Positions 45,398 to 54,995 of a stretch of DNA of 64,000 nt are shown here, piece by piece. The DNA lies in the NCBI GenBank assembly GCA_002409745.1, contig DHOU01000039.1, forward strand, positions 71,569-135,568. The letters run 5' to 3'. The stretch is from Bacteroidales bacterium UBA5382 (GTDB taxonomy: Bacteria; Bacteroidota; Bacteroidia; Bacteroidales; Dysgonomonadaceae). The position numbers were made by a program, and so were the translations under genes. Numbering within the stretch: the stretch's first letter is position 1; the number at the start of each line of letters is the position of its first letter. The notes under the pieces were generated by a model that was given only the letters and a program-made list of their open reading frames with translations, ran no database searches and was not told the origin of the DNA.

Positions 45398-47110
45398 ATG
45401 AAAAAACATCGCTTGTATTTTGGACTTTTTTTACTCGTTGCTTTATTTTCGTGTGAGTCGAAGAAACCTTTCGGTGATGCGGTTATCCAAAAGCCGGTTG
45501 CCCGCATTGAATCCATGCCTGATTTCCCGAAACCGTATAAAATAATTGATTGGAAACAGAAAGCGATTGATTTCGATGAATATGTTTTTGATTTTAATAC
45601 CGATAGGGAAACGGGGCCGTTGATTTGGCTGGATAATCATCAACGGAATATACCGCAACAAACATTCGGGCTTTATACCGCTATCAATGATTCCCGGCAA
45701 GGCCCCGATAATAATAACGGGGAGTTTCATGAAAGTTTGACTTCTTTTTCTGCGATATTGGGCGCCGGATTGATGGGGATTGACAAAACCAATCAAAACG
45801 GATATAATTACGTGAAAATGATTCAGAATTATTTTAATTCCGATATCGGATGGAATATCATGATGAATAATACCTGTCCTGAAACGGCTTCTTTAGGGGG
45901 CGGATATGGACGGGACTGGTGGTACGATATATTGCCGAATGTCTTATATTATAATATCTGCGATATATTCCCGGATGTAGAGAATGCGGATGAAATACAA
46001 CGAGCTATTGCGGAACAATTTTATAAGGCCGATTCGGTATTGAATGGAAATTATGATTATTCTTATTTTGATTATGCTCAAATGAAAGGAATGGTCAATC
46101 ATATCCCGCTTCAGCAAGATGCTGCCGGAGGCCACGGGTATGTCCTGTTGGCGGCCTATAAAAAATATGGAGATAAGCGTTATCTGGAACGGGCCAAATC
46201 GGCAATCAACGCCTTGAATAATCAACAGGAAAGCCGGTTTTATGAAATATTGCTTCCTATCGGAATATATACGGCTGCGCGTTTAAATGCCGAAGAAGGA
46301 ACAAATTACGATATCCATAAAATGTTGGATTGGGTATTTGAGGGTACTAAAAATCCCAACGCCCGGCAAGGGTGGGGAGTCATTGTCGGCAAATGGGGCG
46401 ACTATGATGTAAGCGGTTTACAAGGGAGCATTACAGATGGCGGAGGATACGCGTTTTTGATGAATAGTATGAAAATGGCGATGGCTTTGGTGCCTTTGGT
46501 TAAATATGCGCCCGAATATGCTCGGGCGATTGGAAAATGGATGCTGAATAATGTGAATGCCTCCCGTCTCTTTTTTCCCGCTGAAATCCCCGATGAAAAT
46601 CAGTGGTTACCCGAAATGAAAGACTATACACATTCCATAATCGCTTATGAAGGGTTGCGTTATGAGGACGATTACGGCAACCCGTGGCTGAAAGGCGTTC
46701 ATCCGGTTGCATTGGGCGATGGGCCGAAATGGGACAAGAATAATCCCAAGGAATCGATGTTCAGTGTTTACAGTACCGCGCCTGTGGGCATTATGGGTGC
46801 TATCGTGGATACGACGAATGTAGAAATGATTCTTAAGTTGAATTGTAATGCGACCGATTTTTATTCGGATAGAAAGTTTCCGACGTACCTTTTCTTTAAT
46901 CCCTATAATGAGGTTAAAACCATAAGGTATAGCGTCTCGGAAAATCATTCCGATATTTTTGATATCGTTTCAAAAAGATATGTCGCAAAAAATGTGGCAA
47001 AACAAGTGGAAATAGCGTTGCCGGCTAATGAAGCTTCTATTTTGGTCGAAATACCCGCAGGCGCTAAAATAGAGGGGAAAGACCATCAATTCTTTAATCA
47101 TGACCGATAA
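45398..47110 (+). CDS. PUL lipoprotein of unknown function, possible six-hairpin glycosidase fold
   Basis: The ATG at 45398 gives a clean lipoprotein signal (FLLVALFSC); an ATG at 45383, touching the MFS stop, is less likely. The 570-residue protein has repeated helical pairs with aromatic and Gly-rich turns (ETASLGGGYGRDWWYDILPN, QDAAGGHGYVLLAAYKKYGD, ITDGGGYAFLMNSMKMA), suggesting an (alpha/alpha)6 barrel, and a beta domain at the C-terminus (about 480-565). I cannot assign a CAZy family. Its place between an MFS transporter and SusC argues for a surface or periplasmic glycosidase or lyase of this PUL. Confidence 0.75.
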   Translation: MKKHRLYFGLFLLVALFSCESKKPFGDAVIQKPVARIESMPDFPKPYKIIDWKQKAIDFDEYVFDFNTDRETGPLIWLDNHQRNIPQQTFGLYTAINDSRQGPDNNNGEFHESLTSFSAILGAGLMGIDKTNQNGYNYVKMIQNYFNSDIGWNIMMNNTCPETASLGGGYGRDWWYDILPNVLYYNICDIFPDVENADEIQRAIAEQFYKADSVLNGNYDYSYFDYAQMKGMVNHIPLQQDAAGGHGYVLLAAYKKYGDKRYLERAKSAINALNNQQESRFYEILLPIGIYTAARLNAEEGTNYDIHKMLDWVFEGTKNPNARQGWGVIVGKWGDYDVSGLQGSITDGGGYAFLMNSMKMAMALVPLVKYAPEYARAIGKWMLNNVNASRLFFPAEIPDENQWLPEMKDYTHSIIAYEGLRYEDDYGNPWLKGVHPVALGDGPKWDKNNPKESMFSVYSTAPVGIMGAIVDTTNVEMILKLNCNATDFYSDRKFPTYLFFNPYNEVKTIRYSVSENHSDIFDIVSKRYVAKNVAKQVEIALPANEASILVEIPAGAKIEGKDHQFFNHDR

Positions 47111-47158
47111 TGAAGAGTTCGTTTTTTAAATTATTAATCTAAACAAATGTAAAATGAG

Positions 47159-50100
47159 ATGAAAAAGCAAATTTTAAATGTAAGGAAAGCAACAGCATTC
47201 CTACTCCTGTGGATGTTTTCCTTGTGTATGTTTTCACAGAATGTTACCGTTAGCGGTAATGTGACCGATATAAAAGGAGAGCCGCTGGTCGGGGTGACGA
47301 TTGTCGTAAAAGGGCAAACCTCGCTGGGTACCATTAGTGACATGGATGGCCATTATACCTTAACGGATATCCAACCGGAGGCAATATTGGTATTCTCTTA
47401 CGTAGGATACGTGACGCAGGAAATTCCGGTTAACGGAAAGACCGTTATGGATGTTTCGATGGAGGAAGACACGGAGGTTTTGGAAGAAGTCGTGGTGGTC
47501 GGATATGGAACACAACGAAAAAGCGATTTGACCGGCTCCATTGCATCCATTACAGAAAAAGACTTTAAAAATTATGCGGTTTCCAATGCTTCCGAACTGT
47601 TAGTTGGGAAAGCTGCCGGGGTATTCGCTTCTGCACCGTCCGGACAACCGGGAGCCGAGACTGTTATCCGTATCAGAGGATTCGGAACCGTAAACGATAA
47701 CAATCCGTTGTATGTCGTGGATGGACAATTCATGGATAATATCCGTAGCCTGAATCCTTCGGATATTGATCGCATTGAAGTATTGAAAGATGCCTCAGCC
47801 ACGGCGATTTATGGATCCCGAGGTTCAAACGGGGTTATTTTAATTACGACAAAGGGTGGTATAAAAGATAAAATGACCGTTACGTTGGATGCTTATATGG
47901 GAGTGCAAAATAGTTATCAGGCTTTAGACATGATGAATAGCGAGCAATACTATCACTTCATTCAGGAAGCTTTTAAAAATGATGAAAACTTCCAGCAGTC
48001 TATGAAAGGTAAATTTACGAATCAATATAATAAAGGATACGATACGGATTGGTGGGATGAAGTGACACGTACCGCTTTCAATCAAAACTATAACCTCAGT
48101 ATACGTAAAGGTACCGACAATTCGAGAACGGCATTGAGTCTCGGCTATTTGGACAATGAAGGGCCGGTGATTACGACACAATTTCAACGGGTGTCGCTCC
48201 GCCTTAACCAAGAATATGATTTGAATGATTTCTTGACGGTGGGCACCAATGTCGGTTTGGCTAAAATAACATCAAAAGATACCGGAGCGCTCCCGAGTTT
48301 CGATCAAATTCAGAAGGCGGATCCTTTTACACCTGTTATCAACTCGTTGGTCGATCCTGCTTCTGAAAATTACGAATATAATAAATATGCTCCTACGGAA
48401 TGGTCTTTCGATCCCAATCCGGTTTCTATGCTGGAATTACCCGACAGACAGGATGATTTTTTTAATGTATTCGGAAATGTTTTTGCGAACGTGAAATTAT
48501 TCGACGGCCTGACTTATCGTGTACAATATAGCTTTGAGAAGAATAATCAGGTATTCAAAGATTTCCGTCCCTTATATTCGGCGACTTTCTCCGAAGATAA
48601 TCTGGCAAACAGGGAAAGCAAATATACGACCGAAACCAAATTGACTTATAATAATGAGCAGACATTCAATTACATTATCGAGCAACGGCTCAATTATAAC
48701 AAACAAATAAACAATCACCGTCTCGATGTCATGGGGGCTATGACTTATGAAAAGAATGCATTGGAAACGATCCATGCCTACAAGACAAAAGCGCTCGGAA
48801 ATGAAGACATCTATCGGGTGTTGGATGCCCAGACAATCGGTGATCAGGCTTCAGGAAAAAAAGAAACTTCGGCCATGTTGTCTTATATCGGGCGTCTGAA
48901 TTATACGTATGCCGATAAGTATCTGGCAACTGTCAGTTTTCGTGCTGACGGCTCTTCCCGGTTTGCTACCGGTAACCGTTGGGGATATTTTCCTTCTTTC
49001 GCTTTAGGATGGAGAATTTCCAATGAAAATTTCTTTCAAAACATGAATATCGATAATTGGTTGTCCGATTTGAAGCTTCGCGCCGGTTGGGGACAAAACG
49101 GGAACCAACGCATCGACAGGGATGCGCCTTATACGTTAATCGGAACAAATAATGAAAACCAGTGGTATTTCGGTAATGGCTTCTCACAAGGCTACATTCC
49201 GGTATATACGGGAAACAGAGACATCAAGTGGGAAACCAGTCAACAGACCAATATCGGTTTGGACGCCGTCTTTTTCAGAAATAAAGTAGATATGTCTATC
49301 GACTTCTATATAAAAAGAACGAAAGACATGTTATTGGCCATGCCTATTCCCGCCTTCGGATCTTTTTCAACGGATCCCTTTTTTAATGCAGGCGACCTGA
49401 AGAATAAAGGGGTTGAATTTACCGCTAACTACCGGAATAGTATCGGAAAAGACTTTAATTACAATGTTGGTGTTAATTTGTCGACTTATAAGACGACCGT
49501 AACCGGCTTGGTCTCGGAATATTTAAGCGGTTCCGTCAGCCGGACGTATGTGGGAGGGCCTATCGGTCGTTTCTGGGGATACAAGCAAACAGGCATCTTC
49601 CAAAATCAGGAAGAAATTAATAAGTATGTGGATAAGAAAGGTGTGAAAATCCAGCCGAATGCGCAACCGGGAGATTTTAAGTTTGCGAAACTAACGGAAG
49701 AAGGCGCTTTGAATGATAATGACCGGACGTTCATCGGCAATCCGAATCCGGATTTGATTTTCGGAGTGAACCTCGGGTTCAATTATAAAAATTTCGATTT
49801 CTCTGCATTCTTCCAAGGAGCCGTAGGTAACGATATTTATAATGTTGCGAAAGGGAATTTAGCTACTGCCGGCAGACAAAATGCCCTTGCCGACGCGTAC
49901 GCAAAGGCTTGGCGAAAAGAAGGCGATCAGACGGTTTATCCGCGCATTACCAACTCCGATACGAACGATAATTATCGCATTTCTTCTTTTTATGTAGAAG
50001 ACGGTTCGTATATAAGGCTTCAAAATATCCAGTTGGGATATACCATTCCTAAACTGTTGGTTGAAAAAACAAAGCTGTTTTCAAGTTGCAGATGGTATGT

Positions 50101-50245
50101 TTCCGCGCAAAACTTATTTACCCTTACCGGCTATACGGGATTAGACCCTGAAATAGGAGTCGCGAGTCCTCTGAATATGGGAATTGATAATACACGTTAT
50201 CCGACTTCCCGAACACTTGTCATTGGTTGTAACTTACAATTTTAA
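47159..50245 (+). CDS. SusC-type TonB-dependent outer-membrane transporter
   Basis: 1028 residues: signal peptide, carboxypeptidase-like domain (VSGNVTDIKGEPLVGVTIVV), a TonB-box region (LEEVVVVGYGTQRKSDLTGS), plug (VLKDASATAIYGSRGSNGVI) and barrel. Imports oligosaccharides with its SusD partner, which begins 9 bases later. Upstream enzymes and the HTCS place it in a beta-mannoside PUL. Confidence 0.97.
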   Translation: MKKQILNVRKATAFLLLWMFSLCMFSQNVTVSGNVTDIKGEPLVGVTIVVKGQTSLGTISDMDGHYTLTDIQPEAILVFSYVGYVTQEIPVNGKTVMDVSMEEDTEVLEEVVVVGYGTQRKSDLTGSIASITEKDFKNYAVSNASELLVGKAAGVFASAPSGQPGAETVIRIRGFGTVNDNNPLYVVDGQFMDNIRSLNPSDIDRIEVLKDASATAIYGSRGSNGVILITTKGGIKDKMTVTLDAYMGVQNSYQALDMMNSEQYYHFIQEAFKNDENFQQSMKGKFTNQYNKGYDTDWWDEVTRTAFNQNYNLSIRKGTDNSRTALSLGYLDNEGPVITTQFQRVSLRLNQEYDLNDFLTVGTNVGLAKITSKDTGALPSFDQIQKADPFTPVINSLVDPASENYEYNKYAPTEWSFDPNPVSMLELPDRQDDFFNVFGNVFANVKLFDGLTYRVQYSFEKNNQVFKDFRPLYSATFSEDNLANRESKYTTETKLTYNNEQTFNYIIEQRLNYNKQINNHRLDVMGAMTYEKNALETIHAYKTKALGNEDIYRVLDAQTIGDQASGKKETSAMLSYIGRLNYTYADKYLATVSFRADGSSRFATGNRWGYFPSFALGWRISNENFFQNMNIDNWLSDLKLRAGWGQNGNQRIDRDAPYTLIGTNNENQWYFGNGFSQGYIPVYTGNRDIKWETSQQTNIGLDAVFFRNKVDMSIDFYIKRTKDMLLAMPIPAFGSFSTDPFFNAGDLKNKGVEFTANYRNSIGKDFNYNVGVNLSTYKTTVTGLVSEYLSGSVSRTYVGGPIGRFWGYKQTGIFQNQEEINKYVDKKGVKIQPNAQPGDFKFAKLTEEGALNDNDRTFIGNPNPDLIFGVNLGFNYKNFDFSAFFQGAVGNDIYNVAKGNLATAGRQNALADAYAKAWRKEGDQTVYPRITNSDTNDNYRISSFYVEDGSYIRLQNIQLGYTIPKLLVEKTKLFSSCRWYVSAQNLFTLTGYTGLDPEIGVASPLNMGIDNTRYPTSRTLVIGCNLQF

Positions 50246-50254
50246 GAAAGGATT

Positions 50255-51814
50255 ATGATGAAAAATTTAGGACTGATAGTGACTTTCGTAACGCTACTGT
50301 GTGTAAATTATAGTTGTTCATTGGATGAACCGAGTTACGGAAAAACAACAACGGAAAATTTCTATAAAAAAGAAAGCGACATTGATTATGCGCTTACAGG
50401 AGCGTATCTTCAATTAAGAAATACATGGAATGAATATGCTCTTAATTTTTATTTATTGGGCGATTGTACGACCGACGATGCCTTAAAAGGCGGGGGCGAT
50501 GACGGAGACAGACGGGAAGTTCTTGATTTGTCAAACTTTATTGTGTATACGACGAATGCGGAAGTGGCGCGTCGTTGGACAATACTTTACGAGCTCATCA
50601 ATCGTTGCAATGATGTTATTCAGTATGCACCCGATGCAATAGGCGATGCAGACAGGCTTACCCGGTATGCCAATGAAGCGAAAGCTTTGCGCGCCTTCGG
50701 CTATTATTCGCTGGTAACCACTTTTGGAGGAGTGCCGTTAATAACGAAACCGATGACACCCGCCGAAATATTAAAAGTGCCCCGGGCTGATATCGCTGCT
50801 GTGTACCAATTGATTGAGACGGACTTAATGGATGCGGCAAGCAATCTCCCGGCTAAAAGCCAATACAGTGAAAAAGACGCTTATAGGGTAACGCGTGGTT
50901 TTGCAAAAGTGATGCTGGCTAAATCGTATATGTTTAGAAGCGATTTTGAGAATGCCGAAAAATGGTTGAAAGAAGTCGTGGAGGTCGATAAAGATTATGA
51001 GTTACTGCCTGATTATGGGCTCAATTGGACGCCGGCTTATGAGAATAGCCGTGAATCGGTATTTGAAATTGCGGCTAAACTATATGATAAGAATATTGCC
51101 ACCGGTACCAATGTCCCTCACTTCTTTACAAGCAGAAACGTATCCGGTTATCAGGGATACGGATTTCATGTGCCCACGCAGGATTTATACACGGCCTTCG
51201 ATGCCGATGATCCCCGTATTACCTATGTATTTACCCGAACCGGAGACCGTTATGCGGGAGATACCGAAGACCAGGATAATTCGCAATCCGTTACGGGATA
51301 TCATGATTATAAAATGACGGTTCCGCGGGTTGAAAAAGAAGGATATGATGTTTGGATGATTCCGTACAACATCCGGATGATCCGTTATGCCGATGTCCTT
51401 CTTTTGTATGCCGAAGCGCTTAATGAAAACGGAAAAGCAAGCAATGCCTTGGTATACGTGAACAAGATAAGGGAAAGGGCAAGAAATACGAATCCTGTTG
51501 ACCCTCGCAGATCGAAACAGGCCTATATTCCGCCTACGACAAATAATACATTGCCGGATATCACCGCCACCGGGCAAACGGAGTTACGACAAGCGATATG
51601 GCATGAACGCAGATGTGAACTGGCGATGGAAGGATGGCGGCGCGATGATTTGATGAGGCAAAAGCGTTTTGGTGAAACAATGAGAGCGTATGCTGATAAA
51701 TATAATACGACCAAAGGAGCCAATTTTACCGATTCGAGAGATTATTTGCTCCCTATCCCCCAAGATGAAATCGACAAATCCAATAATGTATTAACTCAAA
51801 ACGAGGGTTATTAG
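50255..51814 (+). CDS. SusD/RagB-type nutrient-binding lipoprotein
   Basis: 519 residues with lipobox NYSC and the TPR-rich SusD fold: IQYAPDAIGDADRL, AKALRAFGYYSLVTTFGGVP, YADVLLLYAEALNENGKAS, HERRCELAMEGWRRDDLMRQ, and the C-terminal DYLLPIPQDEIDKSNNVLTQ followed by NEGY. It forms the lid of the SusC transporter. Last gene of the PUL; a strong hairpin follows 90 bases later. Confidence 0.97.
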   Translation: MMKNLGLIVTFVTLLCVNYSCSLDEPSYGKTTTENFYKKESDIDYALTGAYLQLRNTWNEYALNFYLLGDCTTDDALKGGGDDGDRREVLDLSNFIVYTTNAEVARRWTILYELINRCNDVIQYAPDAIGDADRLTRYANEAKALRAFGYYSLVTTFGGVPLITKPMTPAEILKVPRADIAAVYQLIETDLMDAASNLPAKSQYSEKDAYRVTRGFAKVMLAKSYMFRSDFENAEKWLKEVVEVDKDYELLPDYGLNWTPAYENSRESVFEIAAKLYDKNIATGTNVPHFFTSRNVSGYQGYGFHVPTQDLYTAFDADDPRITYVFTRTGDRYAGDTEDQDNSQSVTGYHDYKMTVPRVEKEGYDVWMIPYNIRMIRYADVLLLYAEALNENGKASNALVYVNKIRERARNTNPVDPRRSKQAYIPPTTNNTLPDITATGQTELRQAIWHERRCELAMEGWRRDDLMRQKRFGETMRAYADKYNTTKGANFTDSRDYLLPIPQDEIDKSNNVLTQNEGY

Positions 51815-51902
51815 TAATTGATCGGATAAGCGATTTCGAAATATGGATACCTTATTCGGCCAATAGTTTCGCCGAATAGAAATCGTCCATTGCCTGTATA
51901 GA

Positions 51903-51939
51903 AAACCGGCTGCCTGTTTCAAAGACATACAGCCGGTTT
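51903..51939 (+). terminator. Terminator of the PUL
   Basis: A 10-bp perfect stem AAACCGGCTG/CAGCCGGTTT with a 17-base loop, about 90 bases after the SusD stop. The stem sequence is the same as that at 36817-36859. From here to the tRNA at 52078 I see nothing else. Confidence 0.75.
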
Positions 51940-52077
51940 CTGTTGATCCTATTTACATCTGTACACCCGCTTGGTTGATCCTTGATCGGTTACTTCGCAT
52001 AGATGCCCGAATAATATAGAACGAGAAAAGGGACTTACGATTTACTGTAAATCCCTCTGCCTAATTATTTCCAACTG

Positions 52078-52151
52078 TAGCGAGAGGGGGGCATGATCCC
52101 CCGACCTCGCGATTATGAATCGCGCGCTCTAACCAACTGAGCTATCTCGCC
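52078..52151 (-). tRNA. tRNA-Met (CAT), elongator type
   Basis: Full cloverleaf on the minus strand: acceptor GGCGAGA/TCTCGCT, D arm GCTCAGTTGGTTAGAGC, anticodon loop TTCATAA with stem GCGAT/ATCGC, and T arm GGGGG-ATCATGC-CCCCC. No CCA is encoded. The G-T pair at position 1-72 and the regular anticodon stem without three G-C pairs argue against initiator tRNA; a lysidine-modified Ile2 tRNA cannot be excluded. Confidence 0.92.
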
Positions 52152-52183
52152 GACAATGTAAGTTCGTTTCCGTTTTGGAAGTG

Positions 52184-52191
52184 CAAAAGTA
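52184..52191 (-). promoter_or_regulatory. Promoter of tRNA-Met
   Basis: On the minus strand TACTTTTG is spaced 20 bases from TTG (plus-strand CAA at 52212-52214), a good Bacteroidota promoter 33 bases upstream of the tRNA. Confidence 0.65.
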
Positions 52192-52308
52192 GTATAACTT
52201 TTCCAATTTTCCAACTCTTCAACGGAAATATGCAACAACGATGAAACATTTTTTAGAGGATTTCCCTACTTACTCTTTCATAATCATGGATTCTTACATA
52301 GAAAATGT

Positions 52309-52316
52309 TATTTTTG
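52309..52316 (+). promoter_or_regulatory. -7 box of the mutS2 promoter
   Basis: TATTTTTG, 35 bases upstream of the GTG start at 52351, fits TAnnTTTG. Confidence 0.55.
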
Positions 52317-52350
52317 CAGTCGAATTAAAAACAATACACCCGGTTAAATA

Positions 52351-54762
52351 GTGATTTATCCCGAAAATTTTGAACAAAAAATAGAATTCTATAAGATCCG
52401 GCAACTGGTGTCGGATTATTGTCTCAGTCCGTTGGGAAAAGAAAAAACGGAACAGATGCATTTCTCCGCATCCTTTTCGGAGGTGGTGGCAACGCTGTCG
52501 CAAGCCGATGAGTTTGTGCGCATTCTACGCGAAGAAGAGTCCTTTCCCGCCGACCATTTCTATGATGTTCGTCCGACCCTGCGGCGTATTCGTCTCGAGG
52601 GGTCGTGGATGGATACGGAAACGATGTTTCAGCTCAAGCGGTCGCTGCAATCCATTCATGCCATCGTCGCTTTCTTCAACCGGCCTGAAAAAGATATGCA
52701 GTATCCTCACTTGACGGCCTTGGCGGAAAATGTCGTCGTCTATCCGGAGATATTGAAAAAGGCCGATACGATTCTCAATGACTTCGGTGAAATAAAAGAC
52801 AACGCCTCCCCGCAATTGGCGCAAATACGGCGCGATCTGACCACGACCATGAACGGGATATCGAAAAGCCTGAATGCCATTCTGCGGAAAGCCCAATCGG
52901 AAGGATTTGTCGACAAAGATGTGGCGCCTACCATGCGCGACGGGCGGTTGGTAATTCCCGTGAATCCCTCTTATAAACGCAAATTGAAAGGGATTGTACA
53001 TGATGAATCGGCTTCGGGCAAGACTGTTTTTATCGAACCTTCGGAAGTGGTAGAAGCGAATAACCGCATCCGTGAACTCGAAAATGACGAACGGCGGGAG
53101 ATCATCCGCATTCTCACGGCGTTCACCGATTATATCCGTCCGTACCTGCCGGCTCTGCTCGAATCGTATGAGTTTCTGGCGCAGATCGATTTTATTCGTG
53201 CCAAAGCCAAATTCGCACTTCAAATCGATGCCATTAAGCCGGTTTTTGAAGATACGCAGCAAATCGATTGGGTACAGGCCGTACATCCTCTTTTGTTTCT
53301 TGCGCTGAAAAAGCAGAACCGCAAAGTTGTCCCGCTCGATATAACGTTGCAAGACGAACAACGCATCCTGATTATTTCCGGCCCGAATGCCGGGGGGAAA
53401 TCGGTCTGTCTGAAAACCGTAGGATTGCTTCAATATATGTTGCAGTGCGGATTACTGATTCCTCTAAGGGAAAATTCAAAGGTCGGGATTTTCGAAAAGA
53501 TTTTTATCGACATCGGCGATGAGCAATCCATCGAGAACGACCTTTCCACGTATAGTTCCCATTTGACCAATATGAAAATGTTTGTCAAAAACTGCGATGG
53601 CCGGTCGCTATTGCTGATCGATGAATTCGGTAGCGGAACCGAACCGCAGATAGGGGCCGCCATCGCCGAAGCCTTGCTCGACCGTTTCAATCAGCGGCAA
53701 GCATTCGGGGTCATTACCACCCATTATCAAAACCTGAAGCATTATGCCAATGAACATGAGGGGGTTGTAAATGGAGCGATGCTGTATGACCGCCATCAGA
53801 TGCAACCGCTTTTCAAACTTTCCATCGGAAATCCGGGCAGTTCTTTTGCCGTGGAGATTGCCCGAAAAATCGGATTGCCTGAAGATGTGATTGCACAGGC
53901 TTCGGAAACCGTCGGGCAGGACTATATCAATATGGACAAGTATTTGCAGGATATCGCCCGCGATAAACGCTATTGGGAAAAAAAGCGCGATGAAATACGG
54001 CGAGAGCGTAAACGTCTCGAAGAACTTTCGGTGAAGTACGAAACCGGTTTGGATGAAATAGATACGCAAAAAAAACAAATCATCGCGCAAGCCAAACAGC
54101 AAGCCGAACAATTGATTGCCGAAAGTAATGCGCTTATCGAAAATACCATTCGGGAAATCAAAGAAACGAATGCCGACAAAGAGCGTACGCGCGAAGCCCG
54201 CCGTGAATTAAGTGATTTTAAAACGAATATACAGGCCGGCGAAGCGAAGAAAGGCGACCGTAAACATCACCCTAAAACGCCCCAAAAAATAATCGCGCCT
54301 TCCGATGCGCCTTTGTCTCAAGGCGATGCGGTACGGTTGAAAGGACAGACATCTGTCGGGGAGATTGTGGAGCTTTCGGCTAAAAAAGCGACGGTAGCTT
54401 TCGGAATGATTAAATCGACCGTCGAAATCGAAAAGTTGGAACGGGTGAGCAACAATCAGTTGAAAAAAGAAAAGAAAATGTCCAACACCCGGGATGTCAT
54501 TTTCGAGAAAAAACTGGCTTTCCGGCAAGATATCGATGTGCGGGGGATGCGTGGCGACGAAGCGTTGCAGGCGGTGATGTATTTTGTCGACGATGCCGTC
54601 CAGTTAGGGATCGAACGCATACGGGTGCTGCATGGTACGGGTACGGGGGCGTTGCGGCAAATCATCCGCGATTATCTGAGGACGGTGCCGGAAGTGTCGC
54701 ATTACGGCGACGAGCACGTGCAGTTCGGCGGGGCGGGTATTACCGTTATCGATTTAAAATAA
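52351..54762 (+). CDS. mutS2: MutS2 family DNA endonuclease/ATPase
   Basis: 803 residues. Core domain III helices, ATPase with Walker A GPNAGGKS (344-351) and the Walker B region LLLIDEFGSGTEP, a coiled coil at about 540-640, and a C-terminal Smr nuclease domain (about 728-803) with DVRGMRGDEAL and HGTGTGALRQ. It lacks the mismatch-binding domain of MutS; MutS2 proteins act on branched DNA or on collided ribosomes, depending on species. The start is GTG 52351 (MIYPENFEQKIEFYKIRQL), which matches the usual N-terminus of the family. Confidence 0.95.
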   Translation: MIYPENFEQKIEFYKIRQLVSDYCLSPLGKEKTEQMHFSASFSEVVATLSQADEFVRILREEESFPADHFYDVRPTLRRIRLEGSWMDTETMFQLKRSLQSIHAIVAFFNRPEKDMQYPHLTALAENVVVYPEILKKADTILNDFGEIKDNASPQLAQIRRDLTTTMNGISKSLNAILRKAQSEGFVDKDVAPTMRDGRLVIPVNPSYKRKLKGIVHDESASGKTVFIEPSEVVEANNRIRELENDERREIIRILTAFTDYIRPYLPALLESYEFLAQIDFIRAKAKFALQIDAIKPVFEDTQQIDWVQAVHPLLFLALKKQNRKVVPLDITLQDEQRILIISGPNAGGKSVCLKTVGLLQYMLQCGLLIPLRENSKVGIFEKIFIDIGDEQSIENDLSTYSSHLTNMKMFVKNCDGRSLLLIDEFGSGTEPQIGAAIAEALLDRFNQRQAFGVITTHYQNLKHYANEHEGVVNGAMLYDRHQMQPLFKLSIGNPGSSFAVEIARKIGLPEDVIAQASETVGQDYINMDKYLQDIARDKRYWEKKRDEIRRERKRLEELSVKYETGLDEIDTQKKQIIAQAKQQAEQLIAESNALIENTIREIKETNADKERTREARRELSDFKTNIQAGEAKKGDRKHHPKTPQKIIAPSDAPLSQGDAVRLKGQTSVGEIVELSAKKATVAFGMIKSTVEIEKLERVSNNQLKKEKKMSNTRDVIFEKKLAFRQDIDVRGMRGDEALQAVMYFVDDAVQLGIERIRVLHGTGTGALRQIIRDYLRTVPEVSHYGDEHVQFGGAGITVIDLK

Positions 54763-54767
54763 TAAAC

Positions 54768-54975
54768 TCAAGTTTCGCAAGCCATATCGTTGCAACTCAC
54801 CTTCGCCTCCCGATGTTTTGTGACCCGGTATCGTTCTCGTTCGCTAAAAGAGTAGAACTCGCTTCGCTCAAACAGCTCCTCTTTTTATGCTCATTGCGAA
54901 CGCCGGGTCCCCCACAAAACATCTAAAGGGCTTCGTTTGAGTCGCAACGATTACAAACGCATTTGCGAAACTTGA
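54768..54975. repeat. 208-base imperfect palindrome
   Basis: The gap between mutS2 and the transporter is almost one long inverted repeat. Pairing blocks from the outside: TCAAGTTTCGCAA (54768) with TTGCGAAACTTGA (ends 54975); ATCGTTGCAACTCA (54786) with TGAGTCGCAACGAT (54938), one mismatch; GATGTTTTGTG and ACCCGG (54812) with CCGGGT and CACAAAACATC (54903-54923); and an inner AAAAGAG/CTCTTTT near 54846-54885. It is more G+C-rich than other gaps. It could be a MITE-like element, a structured RNA or a strong terminator. Confidence 0.85.
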
Positions 54976-54995
54976 ATAACAAAAAGATAGAATAA

